A DNA stretch of 64,000 bases from Shewanella sp. AS1 (GCF_021412565.1 NZ_JAKCLJ010000003.1:1-64000); one strand, 5' to 3'. Shown: positions 17,113 through 26,673, numbered from the stretch's first letter. A program made the numbers and translations. The notes: a model not told the origin generated them from the sequence alone.

Positions 17113-17230
17113 GATCCCTCAATGGTAAAGCTAATCTTAAGGATCAGTTGCAATCTTGCCAGTGTATGCCAATTTACAGCCATGAATAAAGAGCGATCGC
17201 TCGATATTTGTGTCAGATCGCCACAAGATC
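17113..17230. promoter_or_regulatory. Phased GATC cluster in the seqA-ybfF promoter region
   Basis: GATC occurs at 17113, 17142, 17195, 17216 and 17227 in the 281-bp divergent gap, against about one expected by chance. Steps of 29, 21 and 11 bp are close to three, two and one helical turns, the geometry SeqA needs for paired hemimethylated sites. Function as a SeqA site is inference. Confidence 0.5.
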
Positions 17231-17348
17231 AACAAATTAATTACCGTTTGGACAAAATCCGCTCAGACAGGAAAAGACTCCGGCTTTTACCTGTTATTTT
17301 TCGCCACTTACAGGCACAATTTAACCAAACTCATTATTTGCAAATCTC

Positions 17349-18134
17349 ATGTCACTCCTCAATTATCAGCTCTCAACGCCCAACTGCGAAGCAAAAACCT
17401 GTGTGGTGCTGATCCACGGTCTGTTTGGCGATCTGGATAATCTAAAGGCATTAGCTAACACCTTAGAAGAGCATCAGGTATTGCGTCTCGATGTGCCCAA
17501 TCACGGCAATAGTCCCCACTGGGCAGAGATGGATTATCCCAGTCTGGCCAAGGCTGTGGTTGACCTGCTAGGGCGCCTGAAGATAGCGCAGGCGCATTTT
17601 GTCGGTCACTCCATGGGCGGTAAAATTGCCATGGCAACGGCCCTGCTCTATCCCCAATATGTCAAGAGTCTGGTGGTGGCCGATATCGCCCCGGTTGCCT
17701 ATCCTCCCAGGCATCACATTGTATTTGCAGCATTAAACCAGTTAGACCCCGCGCAATTAAGCAATCGAGCGCAGGCCCTATCCCAGCTGCTCGATGCCGG
17801 CATAGATGAAGGAACGGCGCAGTTTCTGCTCAAAAACCTCAAAAGAGAGCAAACCGGCTTTAGCTGGCGCATGAATATAAAGGCGCTTGAGGCCAGTTAC
17901 GACAAATTAATTGGCTGGGAATTGGGGGGATCGGGAAAATCCTATGGGGGTCCGAGTCTCTGCATTCGCGGCGCAGACTCAGACTATGTTCAGGCTGCCC
18001 ACACCCAGGCGTTTGTCAGTCAGTTTCCCGCGATTCAGGCCAAGAGTCTCGCGGGTGCCGGACACTGGCTGCACGCGCAGAAACCCGCCGTCTTTAATCG
18101 TCTGGTCGGCGAATTTATCGCAAATCACCAATAA
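17349..18134 (+). CDS. ybfF: Esterase YbfF, alpha/beta hydrolase
   Basis: 261 residues of the alpha/beta hydrolase fold: oxyanion motif HGLFGD (23-28), nucleophile Ser88 in GHSMGG and catalytic His239 in GAGHWLH. E. coli YbfF has thioesterase and esterase activity on acyl-CoA and short esters; the cellular substrate is not settled. It is divergent from seqA, exactly as in E. coli, and starts the run ybfF - DUF2788 - ybfE - fldA. No signal peptide, so cytosolic. Confidence 0.92.
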   Translation: MSLLNYQLSTPNCEAKTCVVLIHGLFGDLDNLKALANTLEEHQVLRLDVPNHGNSPHWAEMDYPSLAKAVVDLLGRLKIAQAHFVGHSMGGKIAMATALLYPQYVKSLVVADIAPVAYPPRHHIVFAALNQLDPAQLSNRAQALSQLLDAGIDEGTAQFLLKNLKREQTGFSWRMNIKALEASYDKLIGWELGGSGKSYGGPSLCIRGADSDYVQAAHTQAFVSQFPAIQAKSLAGAGHWLHAQKPAVFNRLVGEFIANHQ

Positions 18135-18297
18135 GCATTTATGCTATTAAAGATAAAGATTAAATCGACGACGATAGAATAAAATTTGTGCCAATTCGCC
18201 TGGGGAATTTTGTCGCATTCTGGGTGTAAATCGTATAGCAGGCAAAGGGTAACTGTGATATATTCGCGCCTCATTTTTTACCTGAGGAAACGCGGGA

Positions 18298-18519
18298 ATG
18301 TTATCTCAGCATATAGAGCTGATAGAATCGATCGGTCTGGATCTCTTCTATGCATCGCTCTTTTTCTTTATTGGTATGGCGATACATGATGTACTAAAAC
18401 AGGGAAATGTGCCTAAGTTTGGTCGTTATATTGTATGGTTAGTACTGTTTCTAGGCTGCGCTGGGTTTGTCGCCAAGGGATTGATACAGATCTCCTGGGA
18501 AGGTTCAGGCATAGGTTAA
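18298..18519 (+). CDS. DUF2788 small membrane protein
   Basis: 73 residues with two hydrophobic segments (about 15-32 and 44-64) joined by a short basic loop, so a small inner-membrane hairpin. I associate it with the DUF2788 family, of unknown function. The ATG follows AGGAAACGCGGG. It sits between ybfF and ybfE, 12 bp before ybfE, so the two may be co-transcribed. A TGTGATATATT stretch near 18254-18264 could be an extended -10. Confidence 0.75.
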   Translation: MLSQHIELIESIGLDLFYASLFFFIGMAIHDVLKQGNVPKFGRYIVWLVLFLGCAGFVAKGLIQISWEGSGIG

Positions 18520-18531
18520 AATAGTATTTCA

Positions 18532-18804
18532 ATGGCAAAAGAATCATCAGATAGAACAACAATAGACCTGTTTGCTACTGAAAAACGTCGAGGTCGCCCT
18601 CGCAGCAATCCGCTACCCAGAGAGCAACAACTTAAGGTCAACAAACGTAATCAGATCCAACGCGACAGAGCCAACGGTTTGAGACGAATTGAGTTAAAGG
18701 TGTCACAAGATTTATATGACGCCTTGAATGAAAAGGCTTTGGCCAGTAACATCAGCCGCAGCCAATTAATCGAATCGATTTTGCAACAAGAAGTCACCAG
18801 CTGA
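18532..18804 (+). CDS. ybfE: YbfE family protein (LexA-regulated protein in E. coli), ribbon-helix-helix-like
   Basis: 90 residues, highly basic in the first half (KRRGRPRSN, an AT-hook-like GRP core), followed by a C-terminal segment LRRIELKVSQDLYDALNEKA with the spacing of a ribbon-helix-helix DNA-binding motif. E. coli ybfE is LexA-controlled, but I see no CTGT-N8-ACAG box in front of this gene or of the DUF2788 gene. It precedes fldA, as in E. coli. A DNA-binding role is inferred from the fold; targets are unknown. Confidence 0.85.
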   Translation: MAKESSDRTTIDLFATEKRRGRPRSNPLPREQQLKVNKRNQIQRDRANGLRRIELKVSQDLYDALNEKALASNISRSQLIESILQQEVTS

Positions 18805-18854
18805 AAACCTTGTAAAATTGAGCAATAGTGAATGAATTAAATAAAGGAAAGACA

Positions 18855-19382
18855 ATGGCAACTGTAGGTCTTTTTTTCGGTAGTGATACGGGTAACACTG
18901 AAGCTGTCGCCAAGATGATCCAGAAAAAACTGGGTAAAAAGATGGTCGATGTGAAAGATATCGCCAAAAGCACCAAAGAGGAGATCGCAGAATACGATCT
19001 ACTGCTATTTGGGATCCCGACCTGGTATTACGGCGAAGCCCAGTGTGACTGGGATGACTTCTTCCCTGAGCTAGAACAGATCGACTTTGACGGCAAACTC
19101 GTTGCCATTTTCGGTTGTGGTGATCAGGAAGACTATGCTGAGTACTTCCTCGATGCCATGGGCATGGTCAATGAAATTGTCGAAGCGCGCGGCGCGGTCG
19201 TCATTGGTCACTGGCCAACAGAAGGCTACGATTTCGAAGCCTCCAAAGGCATGGCCGGTGACAAACACTTCGTTGGCTTAGGTATTGATGAAGATCGTCA
19301 ACCAGAACTGACCGAAGAGCGCGTCGATGCTTGGGTAAAGCAGATCTATGAAGAGATGTGTTTAGCCGAGCTTGAAGACTAA
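18855..19382 (+). CDS. fldA: Flavodoxin FldA
   Basis: 175 residues from ATG 18855, which follows AAAGGAAA; an upstream in-frame ATG would add nine residues before the normal start MATVGLFFGSDTGNTE. The FMN phosphate loop is GSDTGNTE (8-15), and the isoalloxazine loops are PTWYYGE and FGCGDQEDYAEY. Long-chain flavodoxin, a low-potential electron donor for radical SAM and other reductases. In E. coli fldA precedes fur; here it is followed by a terminator and earP, and fur is not in the window. Confidence 0.96.
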   Translation: MATVGLFFGSDTGNTEAVAKMIQKKLGKKMVDVKDIAKSTKEEIAEYDLLLFGIPTWYYGEAQCDWDDFFPELEQIDFDGKLVAIFGCGDQEDYAEYFLDAMGMVNEIVEARGAVVIGHWPTEGYDFEASKGMAGDKHFVGLGIDEDRQPELTEERVDAWVKQIYEEMCLAELED

Positions 19383-19410
19383 TCCCAGCCTAACAAGAGG
19401 CAGGGAGAAT

Positions 19411-19438
19411 AAAAAAGCGGCAATCAGCCGCTTTTTTT
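19411..19438 (+). terminator. Terminator of fldA
   Basis: AAAAAAGCGGC / GCCGCTTTTTT stem with an AATCA loop, 28 bp after the fldA stop and immediately before earP. Confidence 0.87.
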
Positions 19439-19452
19439 AGGCAAGTATCTAG

Positions 19453-20658
19453 ATGATAAAATCACGCAGCACACAGCAGCACTGGGATATTTTTTGCACC
19501 GTCGTCGATAACTACGGCGATATAGGCGTGACCTGGCGTTTAGCCAAACAGCTGGCGATTGAATACCAGATTCAGGTGAATCTTTGGGTCGATGATCTGC
19601 ACAGCTTCTCCCATATTCTGCCTGAGCTTAATCCTAAGCAAACAATCCAGTGTTTCTATGATGTCACTATCAAACAGTGGAACACCCCTTTAGATCTTGA
19701 TTATCTCCCCGGTGCAGTGCTGATCGAAGCCTTTGCATGCCAGTTGCCCGATATAGTGCTTGAAACCATCAACAGTATGCACAGACAAAATCGCAGCGTG
19801 CCTGTGTGGCTCAATCTTGAATACTTAAGCGCTGAGGATTGGGTCGATGGCTGTCATGGTTTGCTCTCAATGCAACCCAGCGGGATCAAGAAATATTTTT
19901 ATTTTCCTGGCTTTACCGCTAAAACCGGCGGAGTTATCTGTGAAAAAGCACTGTTCAAGCAGCGCGATGCCTGGCAAAAAAATCCTGACAACCGCAGGCA
20001 ACTGTTTGACCGCTTAGGCTTACAGGGGATTGATGATGAAGACACAGTGATCAGCATCTTCAGTTATGAATCACCCGCTTTGGATGCACTGTGCCGGCAC
20101 TGGCAAGACTCAGGCTCACACATAGATACAAACTCAAAGTCAGGCAATAAAATCCATGCCCTTCTCCCCATGGGACGAAGCTTGAACAGCCTTAAGGCTT
20201 GGCTGCCAGAGCTCGACAGTGTTAAGCCAGGCGATAGCTATCGCCATAACAAACTTACCCTGCACATACTGCCCATGACAGATCAACAAGGGTTCGATCG
20301 GCTGTTATGGAGCTGTGATTTCAATATTGTTCGTGGTGAAGACTCGTTTTTGCGCGCTCAATGGGCGGCAAAACCCTTCATCTGGCATATTTATCCTCAG
20401 GAAGATGACTACCACCTGATAAAATTACGAGCCTTTATCGCACTTTATTGTCATAATCTAGCCCCTGACGTTGCAGCTAGTTGGGCAACACTGAATTTCG
20501 CGTTCAACCAGGATGGAACTGACACAATCATCCCTGCTTGGAAGCAAGTTGGCATTGCCAACAAATCACTGCTGGAACATGCAAAGCAGTGGTCAATTTT
20601 TGCATTAAATGACGCAGATCTTGCATCTCGACTAGTCCAATTCGTCGAAAATAGCTAA
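19453..20658 (+). CDS. earP: EF-P arginine rhamnosyltransferase EarP
   Basis: 401 residues. EarP is an inverting GT-B glycosyltransferase that transfers rhamnose from dTDP-beta-L-rhamnose to Arg32 of EF-P, activating it for translation of polyproline stretches. The diagnostic N-terminal [10 protein letters not shown] motif is present, with Asp19 and Asp23 matching the catalytically needed aspartates of characterised EarP proteins. The C-terminal half contains the donor-binding [11 protein letters not shown] region. It lies 41 bp before efp, the encoded substrate. Ribosome site weak. No dTDP-rhamnose genes are in the window. Confidence 0.96.
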   Translation: MIKSRSTQQHWDIFCTVVDNYGDIGVTWRLAKQLAIEYQIQVNLWVDDLHSFSHILPELNPKQTIQCFYDVTIKQWNTPLDLDYLPGAVLIEAFACQLPDIVLETINSMHRQNRSVPVWLNLEYLSAEDWVDGCHGLLSMQPSGIKKYFYFPGFTAKTGGVICEKALFKQRDAWQKNPDNRRQLFDRLGLQGIDDEDTVISIFSYESPALDALCRHWQDSGSHIDTNSKSGNKIHALLPMGRSLNSLKAWLPELDSVKPGDSYRHNKLTLHILPMTDQQGFDRLLWSCDFNIVRGEDSFLRAQWAAKPFIWHIYPQEDDYHLIKLRAFIALYCHNLAPDVAASWATLNFAFNQDGTDTIIPAWKQVGIANKSLLEHAKQWSIFALNDADLASRLVQFVENS

Positions 20659-20699
20659 GATACTGCGTTGATATAAAAACCTCATATAGGAATAGTAAA

Positions 20700-21260
20700 A
20701 TGAAAACTGCTCATGAAATCCGTCCAGGAAACGTGATCATGTTAGATGGCAGCCCATGGGTTGTTCAAAAAACTGAAACAACTCGCTCTGGCCGTAATGC
20801 GGCTATCGTTAAGATGAAACTGAAAAACCTACTTCAAGAATCTTCTACTGAAACCACCTTCAAGGGTGATGACAAGATGGAAGATATCATTCTTGATCGC
20901 TTGGATTGTACCTATTCTTACTTTGCCGATCCTATGTATGTTTTCATGGATGCTGATTACAACCAATATGATGTTGAAGCGGACAACCTAGGTGATGCAG
21001 CAGCTTATATCGTTGACGGTATGGAAGAGCAGTGCCAAGTGACTTTCTACGAAGGTAAGGCTATCTCTGTTGAATTACCAACGACTGTAGTACGTGAAGT
21101 GACCTACACCGAGCCTTCTGCTCGTGGCGATACTTCAGGCAAAGTGATGAAGCCAGCCACTATCGCTGGTGGCGCGACCTTAAGCGTTGCCGACTTCGTT
21201 AAAACTGGCGATCTGATTGAGATCGATACCCGTACTCACGAATTCAAAAAACGCGCTTAA
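20700..21260 (+). CDS. efp: Elongation factor P (Arg32 type)
   Basis: 186 residues with the three beta-barrel domains of EF-P/eIF5A. The tip of domain I reads SGRNAA with Arg32, the residue rhamnosylated by EarP, in place of the Lys modified by EpmA/EpmB in E. coli. EF-P relieves ribosome stalling at consecutive prolines. An AGGAA site precedes the ATG, and a strong terminator follows. Pairing with earP makes the modification route unambiguous. Confidence 0.98.
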   Translation: MKTAHEIRPGNVIMLDGSPWVVQKTETTRSGRNAAIVKMKLKNLLQESSTETTFKGDDKMEDIILDRLDCTYSYFADPMYVFMDADYNQYDVEADNLGDAAAYIVDGMEEQCQVTFYEGKAISVELPTTVVREVTYTEPSARGDTSGKVMKPATIAGGATLSVADFVKTGDLIEIDTRTHEFKKRA

Positions 21261-21277
21261 TCCCTCATTTCGCGATA

Positions 21278-21308
21278 AAAAAAGCCAGCCGTGTTGCTGG
21301 CTTTTTTA
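21278..21308 (+). terminator. Terminator of efp
   Basis: AAAAAAGCCAGC / GCTGGCTTTTTT stem with a CGTGTT loop, about 17 bp past the efp stop. Confidence 0.9.
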
Positions 21309-21511
21309 TTTGCTCCACACAAAATAAAAAGAGTAAAACCCTAAAACTAACATAAAAAGCAAACAAACACGCCAAGCAAGGCTATCCTCAAGTTATATAA
21401 TCAGTATTTTATTCTGTTTTTACACCTTTTTTATCATGATAGTGCTTTTAAAACCCCTGAATTTTCGATATTGTTCCCTCTCTTAAGCACCCCTGCATTG
21501 ATGAGGTAAAG

Positions 21512-22726
21512 ATGCGCCCTATTATCAAGTCCAATAAACTCGATACCGTTTGTTATGACATTCGAGGCCCTGTACACAAAGAAGCCAGACGCCTCGAAGA
21601 TGAAGGCCATCGCATCCTCAAGCTCAATATCGGCAATCCAGCCCCCTTTGGTTTTGAGGCGCCGGAAGAGATAGTCAGAGACGTGATCTTAAACCTTCCC
21701 AGTGCCCAGGGTTATTGCGAATCCAAGGGCTTGTTCTCTGCCCGTAAGGCGATCGTGCAGCATTATCAGAGCCAGGGATTATTTGGGGTGGATATTGAAG
21801 ATATCTACATAGGTAACGGTGTGTCTGAACTCATCGTCATGGCGATGCAGGGGCTGCTCAACAGCGATGATGAAGTACTTGTGCCCTCACCCGATTACCC
21901 CCTCTGGACCGCAGCCGTGCACCTCTCTGGTGGCAAGGCGCAGCATTATCGCTGTGATGAAGAGTCGGACTGGTTTCCAGATATTGATGATATCAAATCA
22001 AAAATTACTAGTCGTACCCGAGGTATTGTGCTGATCAACCCCAATAACCCAACGGGGGCTGTGTATTCAAAAGAGCTCCTGCTGGAGATCATCGAACTGT
22101 GCCGTCAGCACGATCTCATCCTGTTTAGCGACGAGATCTACGATAAAATTCTCTACGATGATGCCGTGCATATCCCCTCTGCGACCCTGTCCGATGATAT
22201 TCTCACTGTGACCTTCAATGGCCTGTCGAAGTCCTATCGCGCCGCAGGGTTTCGTGTCGGCTGGATGATGCTCTCGGGTAATCTCAAAGCCGCTAAGAGT
22301 TACATCGAGGGATTGGACATGCTGGCTTCCATGCGTCTGTGTGCCAACGTGCCTAATCAACACGCCATTCAGACAGCCCTGGGTGGATACCAGAGCATTA
22401 AGACACTGGTTGCCTCTGAAGGACGATTAAAGATCCAGCGTGATACCTGTTATGAGCTATTAAATCAGATCCCTGGGGTTTCCTGTAAGAAACCTAAAGG
22501 CGCCCTGTACGCCTTCCCTAAACTGGATATGAAGAAATTCAATCTGCGTGACGATGAGCGTCTTGTGCTGGACTTGCTCAAGGAGAAGAAGATCCTCTTA
22601 GTTCAGGGCACAGCCTTTAACTGGCCAGAGCCGGATCATCTACGAGTGGTTTTCTTACCTTATAAGGAAGATTTAGAGAAGGCGTTACACGAATTTGGCG
22701 ACTTTTTATCGACATACAGCCAGTAG
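21512..22726 (+). CDS. alaA: Pyridoxal phosphate-dependent aminotransferase, AlaA (YfbQ) type
   Basis: 404-residue class I/II aminotransferase. The Schiff-base Lys lies in GLSKSYRAAGFRVGW, and NPNNPTG and SDEIYD are the usual cofactor-site motifs. The N terminus (KSNKLDTVCYDIRGPV) matches the AlaA/YfbQ branch, which makes alanine from pyruvate and glutamate. The GAGGT site is 5 bp before the ATG. The neighbouring yfbR gene is also its neighbour in E. coli (yfbQ-yfbR), supporting orthology. Confidence 0.93.
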   Translation: MRPIIKSNKLDTVCYDIRGPVHKEARRLEDEGHRILKLNIGNPAPFGFEAPEEIVRDVILNLPSAQGYCESKGLFSARKAIVQHYQSQGLFGVDIEDIYIGNGVSELIVMAMQGLLNSDDEVLVPSPDYPLWTAAVHLSGGKAQHYRCDEESDWFPDIDDIKSKITSRTRGIVLINPNNPTGAVYSKELLLEIIELCRQHDLILFSDEIYDKILYDDAVHIPSATLSDDILTVTFNGLSKSYRAAGFRVGWMMLSGNLKAAKSYIEGLDMLASMRLCANVPNQHAIQTALGGYQSIKTLVASEGRLKIQRDTCYELLNQIPGVSCKKPKGALYAFPKLDMKKFNLRDDERLVLDLLKEKKILLVQGTAFNWPEPDHLRVVFLPYKEDLEKALHEFGDFLSTYSQ

Positions 22727-22767
22727 CATCCCCAATAAAATCTGAATTCACCACAATTTAGCCCAAT

Positions 22768-22798
22768 AAAAGAGCGATCATCAGGATCGCTTTTTTAT
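22768..22798 (+). terminator. Terminator of alaA
   Basis: GCGATC / GATCGC stem with an ATCAG loop, flanked by AAAAGA and TTTTTT, 42 bp past the alaA stop. It separates alaA from yfbR. Confidence 0.8.
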
Positions 22799-22870
22799 TT
22801 TCATCAGCCTATTTCATCGCTTCGAGGCTATGTTAATCTAATCTCACCACTTGCCATTACTGATGAGATC

Positions 22871-23458
22871 ATGAGCCATTTATTTGCCCATCTAGCCCGT
22901 ATGAAACTGATCCAACGCTGGCCGCTAATGTATAATGTGCGCCGCGAAAACGTGCAGGAACACTCACTGCAGGTCGCCATGGTAGCCCATGTGTTAGTGG
23001 TGATCGGGAACCGAAAGTTTGCTGGCCAACTCAATGCCGAGCGCGCTGCTACAATCGCCATTTTTCACGATGCCAGCGAAGTCCTCACAGGCGATCTCCC
23101 TACCCCGGTCAAATATTTCAATAAAGAGATAGAGGCTGAGTACAAAAAAATTGAATCCATAGCGGAAAATCGTTTACTCGAAATGGTGCCCGATGAGTTT
23201 AAACACGATTATCAGAGCCTTTTGATCAGCGACCATATAGATAATGATTATAAACAGGTAGTTAAGTCGGCTGATACCATAGCCGCCTATCTCAAGTGTT
23301 TAGAGGAAGAGAGTGCTGGCAATCTGGAGTTTAAGACGGCTAAGAAACGACTCCTCGATTCTCTCCATAAAAACCCCGATCCTGCTGTGAAATATTTTAT
23401 GGACAATTTTGTTCCCAGTTTCGAACTCAACCTAGACGATATCAATCGGCTGCTCTAG
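22871..23458 (+). CDS. yfbR: 5'-deoxynucleotidase YfbR (HD domain)
   Basis: 195 residues. YfbR hydrolyses dNMPs to deoxynucleosides and ignores ribonucleotides. All key residues of the E. coli enzyme are present with a shift of two: R16-W17 (substrate selection), His31, His66-Asp67 (the HD pair) and Asp135 in [16 protein letters not shown] site precedes the ATG. It is followed, 53 bp on, by a second HD-domain phosphohydrolase of the dGTPase family, so two deoxynucleotide-degrading enzymes are adjacent. Confidence 0.94.
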   Translation: MSHLFAHLARMKLIQRWPLMYNVRRENVQEHSLQVAMVAHVLVVIGNRKFAGQLNAERAATIAIFHDASEVLTGDLPTPVKYFNKEIEAEYKKIESIAENRLLEMVPDEFKHDYQSLLISDHIDNDYKQVVKSADTIAAYLKCLEEESAGNLEFKTAKKRLLDSLHKNPDPAVKYFMDNFVPSFELNLDDINRLL

Positions 23459-23511
23459 CCAATGATACAGCTGAGGCTTAAGAGGGTATCTAAGCGTTAT
23501 AAGGAGTGTAA

Positions 23512-24840
23512 ATGACGGATAATCCATGGCATGAAAGGCAGCTGAGCGAACAGGATAAACAGCGCCGTAACGATCACCGCAGCCCCTATCAGAGAGACAG
23601 GGCAAGAATTCTGCACTCGGCAGCCTTCAGACGCTTACAGGCCAAGACTCAGGTGCTGGGGGTCGGTATGAACGATTTCTACCGCACCCGTTTAACTCAC
23701 TCCCTCGAGGTGTCGCAAATTGGTACCGGGATCTGCGCTCAACTAAAACAGAAATACCCAGCGCAGCAGCCACTGCTAGACTCGATGAGCCTGATAGAAT
23801 CCCTCTGTCTGGCACACGATATTGGTCACCCCCCCTTCGGCCACGGCGGCGAAGTCGCACTCAACTATATGATGCGAAGTGATGGCGGATTTGAAGGCAA
23901 TGGCCAAACCTTCAGAATCTTAACCGCGCTGGAACCTTATACCCAGAATCACGGCATGAACCTTTGTCGGCGCACCCTACTTGGGATCTTAAAATACCCA
24001 GCATGCCACTCTCGGCTGTATCAATCCCCGCCACGGCCAGAGGTGGACAGTTACCGCCAGCTAAAACCGGCCCAATGGCAACCGGTAAAAGGGATCTATG
24101 ATGAAGACAATGCCATCTTAGATTGGGTGCTTGCCCCACTCCAGGCTGCGGACAAAACCCGTTTTATCTCGGCCCACAGCCTAGAGTCCAATCAACATAA
24201 GCGTACCCAGCACAAGTCATTAGACTGCTCCATTATGGAGCTTGCCGATGATATCGCCTACGCGATACACGATCTCGAAGATGCAATTGTGATGGGTATA
24301 GTCACTGAGAGTATGTGGCAGCAAGATGTGGCCCATCTGCTTAAGGACAATAGCGATCCCTGGATAGCGGCGGAATGCGCCACTATCGGCACTAAACTGT
24401 TTTCCTGTGAGCATCACCAGCGCAAAGATGCCATAGGCACCTTAGTCAATGGCTTTGTCACCGCCATCATTATTGAAGAAGACAGTGAATTTAATGAGCC
24501 ACTTCTGCGTTATAACGCCGTCTTAGAACCTGGCTTTAAAGATGCGCTCAACACACTGAAGCAATTTGTCTATAAGCGGGTGATCCGTAAACCTGAGATC
24601 CAGATGCTCGAATATAAGGGGCAACAGATAGTGATGGAGCTGTTTGAGGCCTTTGCCTCCGATCCACAGCGTTTGTTACCACTCAACACCCAGGAGCGTT
24701 GGCTGGCAGCACAGCAAAACGGCTGCAATGAACTCAGAGTCATAGCCGATTATATTTCCGGGATGACAGATGAATTTGCCGCCAGGTTACATCAACATCT
24801 TTTTAGTGCCCGCACCAATTCACTTATCGAGTTGCAATAA
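23512..24840 (+). CDS. dGTPase-family deoxynucleoside triphosphohydrolase (possible anti-phage type)
   Basis: 442-residue HD-domain triphosphohydrolase that would split dNTPs into deoxynucleoside and tripolyphosphate. The metal site is visible: His63 (RLTHSLEV), His102-Asp103 ([13 protein letters not shown], also His106 and His111) and Asp247 ([11 protein letters not shown]). It belongs to the short-chain dGTPase-like group rather than being a close E. coli Dgt match. A Shewanella putrefaciens member of this family was reported to deplete dGTP during phage infection; whether this gene is its orthologue needs comparison. AAGGAG precedes the ATG. Directly downstream of yfbR, ending at a bidirectional terminator. 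Confidence 0.88.
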   Translation: MTDNPWHERQLSEQDKQRRNDHRSPYQRDRARILHSAAFRRLQAKTQVLGVGMNDFYRTRLTHSLEVSQIGTGICAQLKQKYPAQQPLLDSMSLIESLCLAHDIGHPPFGHGGEVALNYMMRSDGGFEGNGQTFRILTALEPYTQNHGMNLCRRTLLGILKYPACHSRLYQSPPRPEVDSYRQLKPAQWQPVKGIYDEDNAILDWVLAPLQAADKTRFISAHSLESNQHKRTQHKSLDCSIMELADDIAYAIHDLEDAIVMGIVTESMWQQDVAHLLKDNSDPWIAAECATIGTKLFSCEHHQRKDAIGTLVNGFVTAIIIEEDSEFNEPLLRYNAVLEPGFKDALNTLKQFVYKRVIRKPEIQMLEYKGQQIVMELFEAFASDPQRLLPLNTQERWLAAQQNGCNELRVIADYISGMTDEFAARLHQHLFSARTNSLIELQ

Positions 24841-24890
24841 GGCACAACTACAAAATGCTGTAAATAAGCTAACTGAACAACACAAAAAGC

Positions 24891-24917
24891 AAAAAACGCG
24901 CCTAAGCGCGTTTTTTT
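24891..24917. terminator. Bidirectional terminator between the dGTPase gene and marC
   Basis: ACGCGC / GCGCGT stem with a CTAA loop, A run before and T run after. The two genes converge on it. Confidence 0.87.
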
Positions 24918-24936
24918 ATGACTGTTAATCAAGACA

Positions 24937-25569
24937 TTATCCGAATGTGCCTGGAAATAATCCCTTAAATCCAGCGGCCATCACCTCTATGCCAATCGAT
25001 AACATCAAGAGACCCATCAGACGGGTGATCACGTTAATCCCGGTTTTACCGAGCCATTTATATAACATGGGCGCCATCTTAAACAGGGCAAAGCTGGTTA
25101 GGCCGAAGATCACCACAGTCAAAGACATTCCGATAAGATCGCTCATAGAGTTGTGCTGGGCACCAAAAACAATCACAGAGCTGATGGCTCCCGGTCCCGC
25201 CATGATAGGCAGAGCCAGTGGCACAACTGCAACAGATTCCATGGCTGAAGCTTCCCTGTCCTCCTCCTGGTTGCGTTTTACTTCACCGAGTTTACCCTGC
25301 AACATCGACATGGCGATGATAGCGATCAAAGACCCGCCGGCTATCCTGAATGCCGACAGCGAGATGCTGAACATGTTTAAGATATGCTGTCCGGCAATTA
25401 TGGTTACAAGCAGGATGATCACAACGGCAATATTGGCGTGCTTAGCCGTTAAATTGCGCTCAACATCCGTCTGATGACTGGTCAAACTGACAAATACCGG
25501 AAGCAAGCCGATTGGGTTGATGATCGCAATTAAACCAAGAAAAAATTTAACATAGAGTGTTAAATCCAA
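24937..25569 (-). CDS. MarC family integral membrane protein (YchE-like)
   Basis: 210 residues, about six hydrophobic segments, with the family signature NPIGLLPVFVSLT near the N terminus and the repeated PLALPIMAGPGAIS motif near 118-131. MarC-family proteins were once linked to multiple antibiotic resistance, but that link was not upheld; YchE-type members are annotated as neutral amino acid transporters. Substrate not settled. Single gene facing the dGTPase gene across a shared terminator. ATG start with weak ribosome site. Confidence 0.88.
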   Translation of the reverse strand: MDLTLYVKFFLGLIAIINPIGLLPVFVSLTSHQTDVERNLTAKHANIAVVIILLVTIIAGQHILNMFSISLSAFRIAGGSLIAIIAMSMLQGKLGEVKRNQEEDREASAMESVAVVPLALPIMAGPGAISSVIVFGAQHNSMSDLIGMSLTVVIFGLTSFALFKMAPMLYKWLGKTGINVITRLMGLLMLSIGIEVMAAGFKGLFPGTFG

Positions 25570-25857
25570 TATCGTGTCCTCGGTAACTTATCGGGCTATC
25601 GGCCCTTAATAAGTAGCTGTTAAAAGTAATTACTAAAAATAGCTGGATTAAAAAAACGCTACTGTACATTATTGCCTCAATTTCAGAAAATGAGATTTTA
25701 TCGCCCAACTCACAATTTTGACTAAAATACCGATTTTAACGATTTTTTCTGCCTGTAATCGCACTTCTCTCCCCCTATAGCCCATCAATCATTTGAATAA
25801 ACTGAGATCGAATTAGCGGCCTGTTAGGACAAATCCTAAAACAAAAAATTATTTGTC

Positions 25858-26577
25858 TTGAGCATAAAAATTTTTAGCTATCTGACAAGGTCAAACTTAG
25901 CTATAAAGCGGCACCTTTACTTGCAGATCTGTTGCCAATTGAACAGCCTATCCATTCTTGAAACGCATCATGATCCAATCGAGCTCATCTGTGATGAGCT
26001 CGCCGAAAAAGGCTATAGCATACTCTCTGGCCTATTTCCCACAGACGTGCTCAATAGCTTAGTGGACAACCTAAGCCAGATTGATGATTCGGCCTTTAAA
26101 ACCGCCGCTATCGGCCGCCAGCAAGATCAACAGGTGATTGAAACCATACGCAGCGATAAGATCTGCTGGTTAGACAACAACATGTCCTTTGCACAACCCT
26201 ACTTTGATTGGGCCGAACAGTTGAGGCTAGCCGTTAATCGCTATTTCTACTTAGGCCTGTTCGATTATGAAACCATGTTTGCCTACTATGGTCCGGGGGC
26301 GTTTTATAAAAAACATCTTGATGCCTTTAAGGGACGATCGAACCGCAAACTCACGGCCATTTTGTATCTTAACAAAGAGTGGCAAAAGGGCGATGGCGGC
26401 GAGCTGCTGATGTACCAACACCAAGAAATCGACCCCTTTGCCAGGGTCGAACCCAGGTTTGGCACCATGGTGATCTTTTTTAGCGAGCAGTTTCCCCATG
26501 AAGTGCTGCAATCATATAAAGACAGATACAGCCTGACCGGCTGGTTTCGCATTAATGAAGGTGTGCCACTTGTATGA
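25858..26577 (+). CDS. 2-oxoglutarate/Fe(II)-dependent oxygenase (prolyl 4-hydroxylase-like)
   Basis: The jelly-roll oxygenase domain is clear: His153 and Asp155 in KKHLDAF, distal His214 in FPHEVL, and Arg223 in KDRYSLTGW as the 2-oxoglutarate anchor. YGPGAFYKKH is typical of the SM-20/EGL-nine-like group that hydroxylates prolines or other residues. The start is uncertain: the longest frame begins at TTG 25858 without a ribosome site, and residues 1-35 look non-conserved; TTG codons at 25921 or 25939 are alternatives. A protein target such as EF-Tu or a ribosomal protein is possible by family analogy only. A terminator follows and is shared with the S9 peptidase. Confidence 0.8.
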   Translation: MSIKIFSYLTRSNLAIKRHLYLQICCQLNSLSILETHHDPIELICDELAEKGYSILSGLFPTDVLNSLVDNLSQIDDSAFKTAAIGRQQDQQVIETIRSDKICWLDNNMSFAQPYFDWAEQLRLAVNRYFYLGLFDYETMFAYYGPGAFYKKHLDAFKGRSNRKLTAILYLNKEWQKGDGGELLMYQHQEIDPFARVEPRFGTMVIFFSEQFPHEVLQSYKDRYSLTGWFRINEGVPLV

Positions 26578-26673
26578 AGGTATGGAACTTAAAAGAAAAC
26601 GTACTTAAATGAAAGCGTGAAATTTAAATAAAAGAGTGTATTAGCTAAAGCATGATTCACTTAGGGCAGAGAC

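Noticed and set aside
24947..25474. 175-codon plus-strand frame opposite the MarC gene
   Set aside because: The minus-strand protein has clear MarC motifs and membrane segments; the opposite frame has none.
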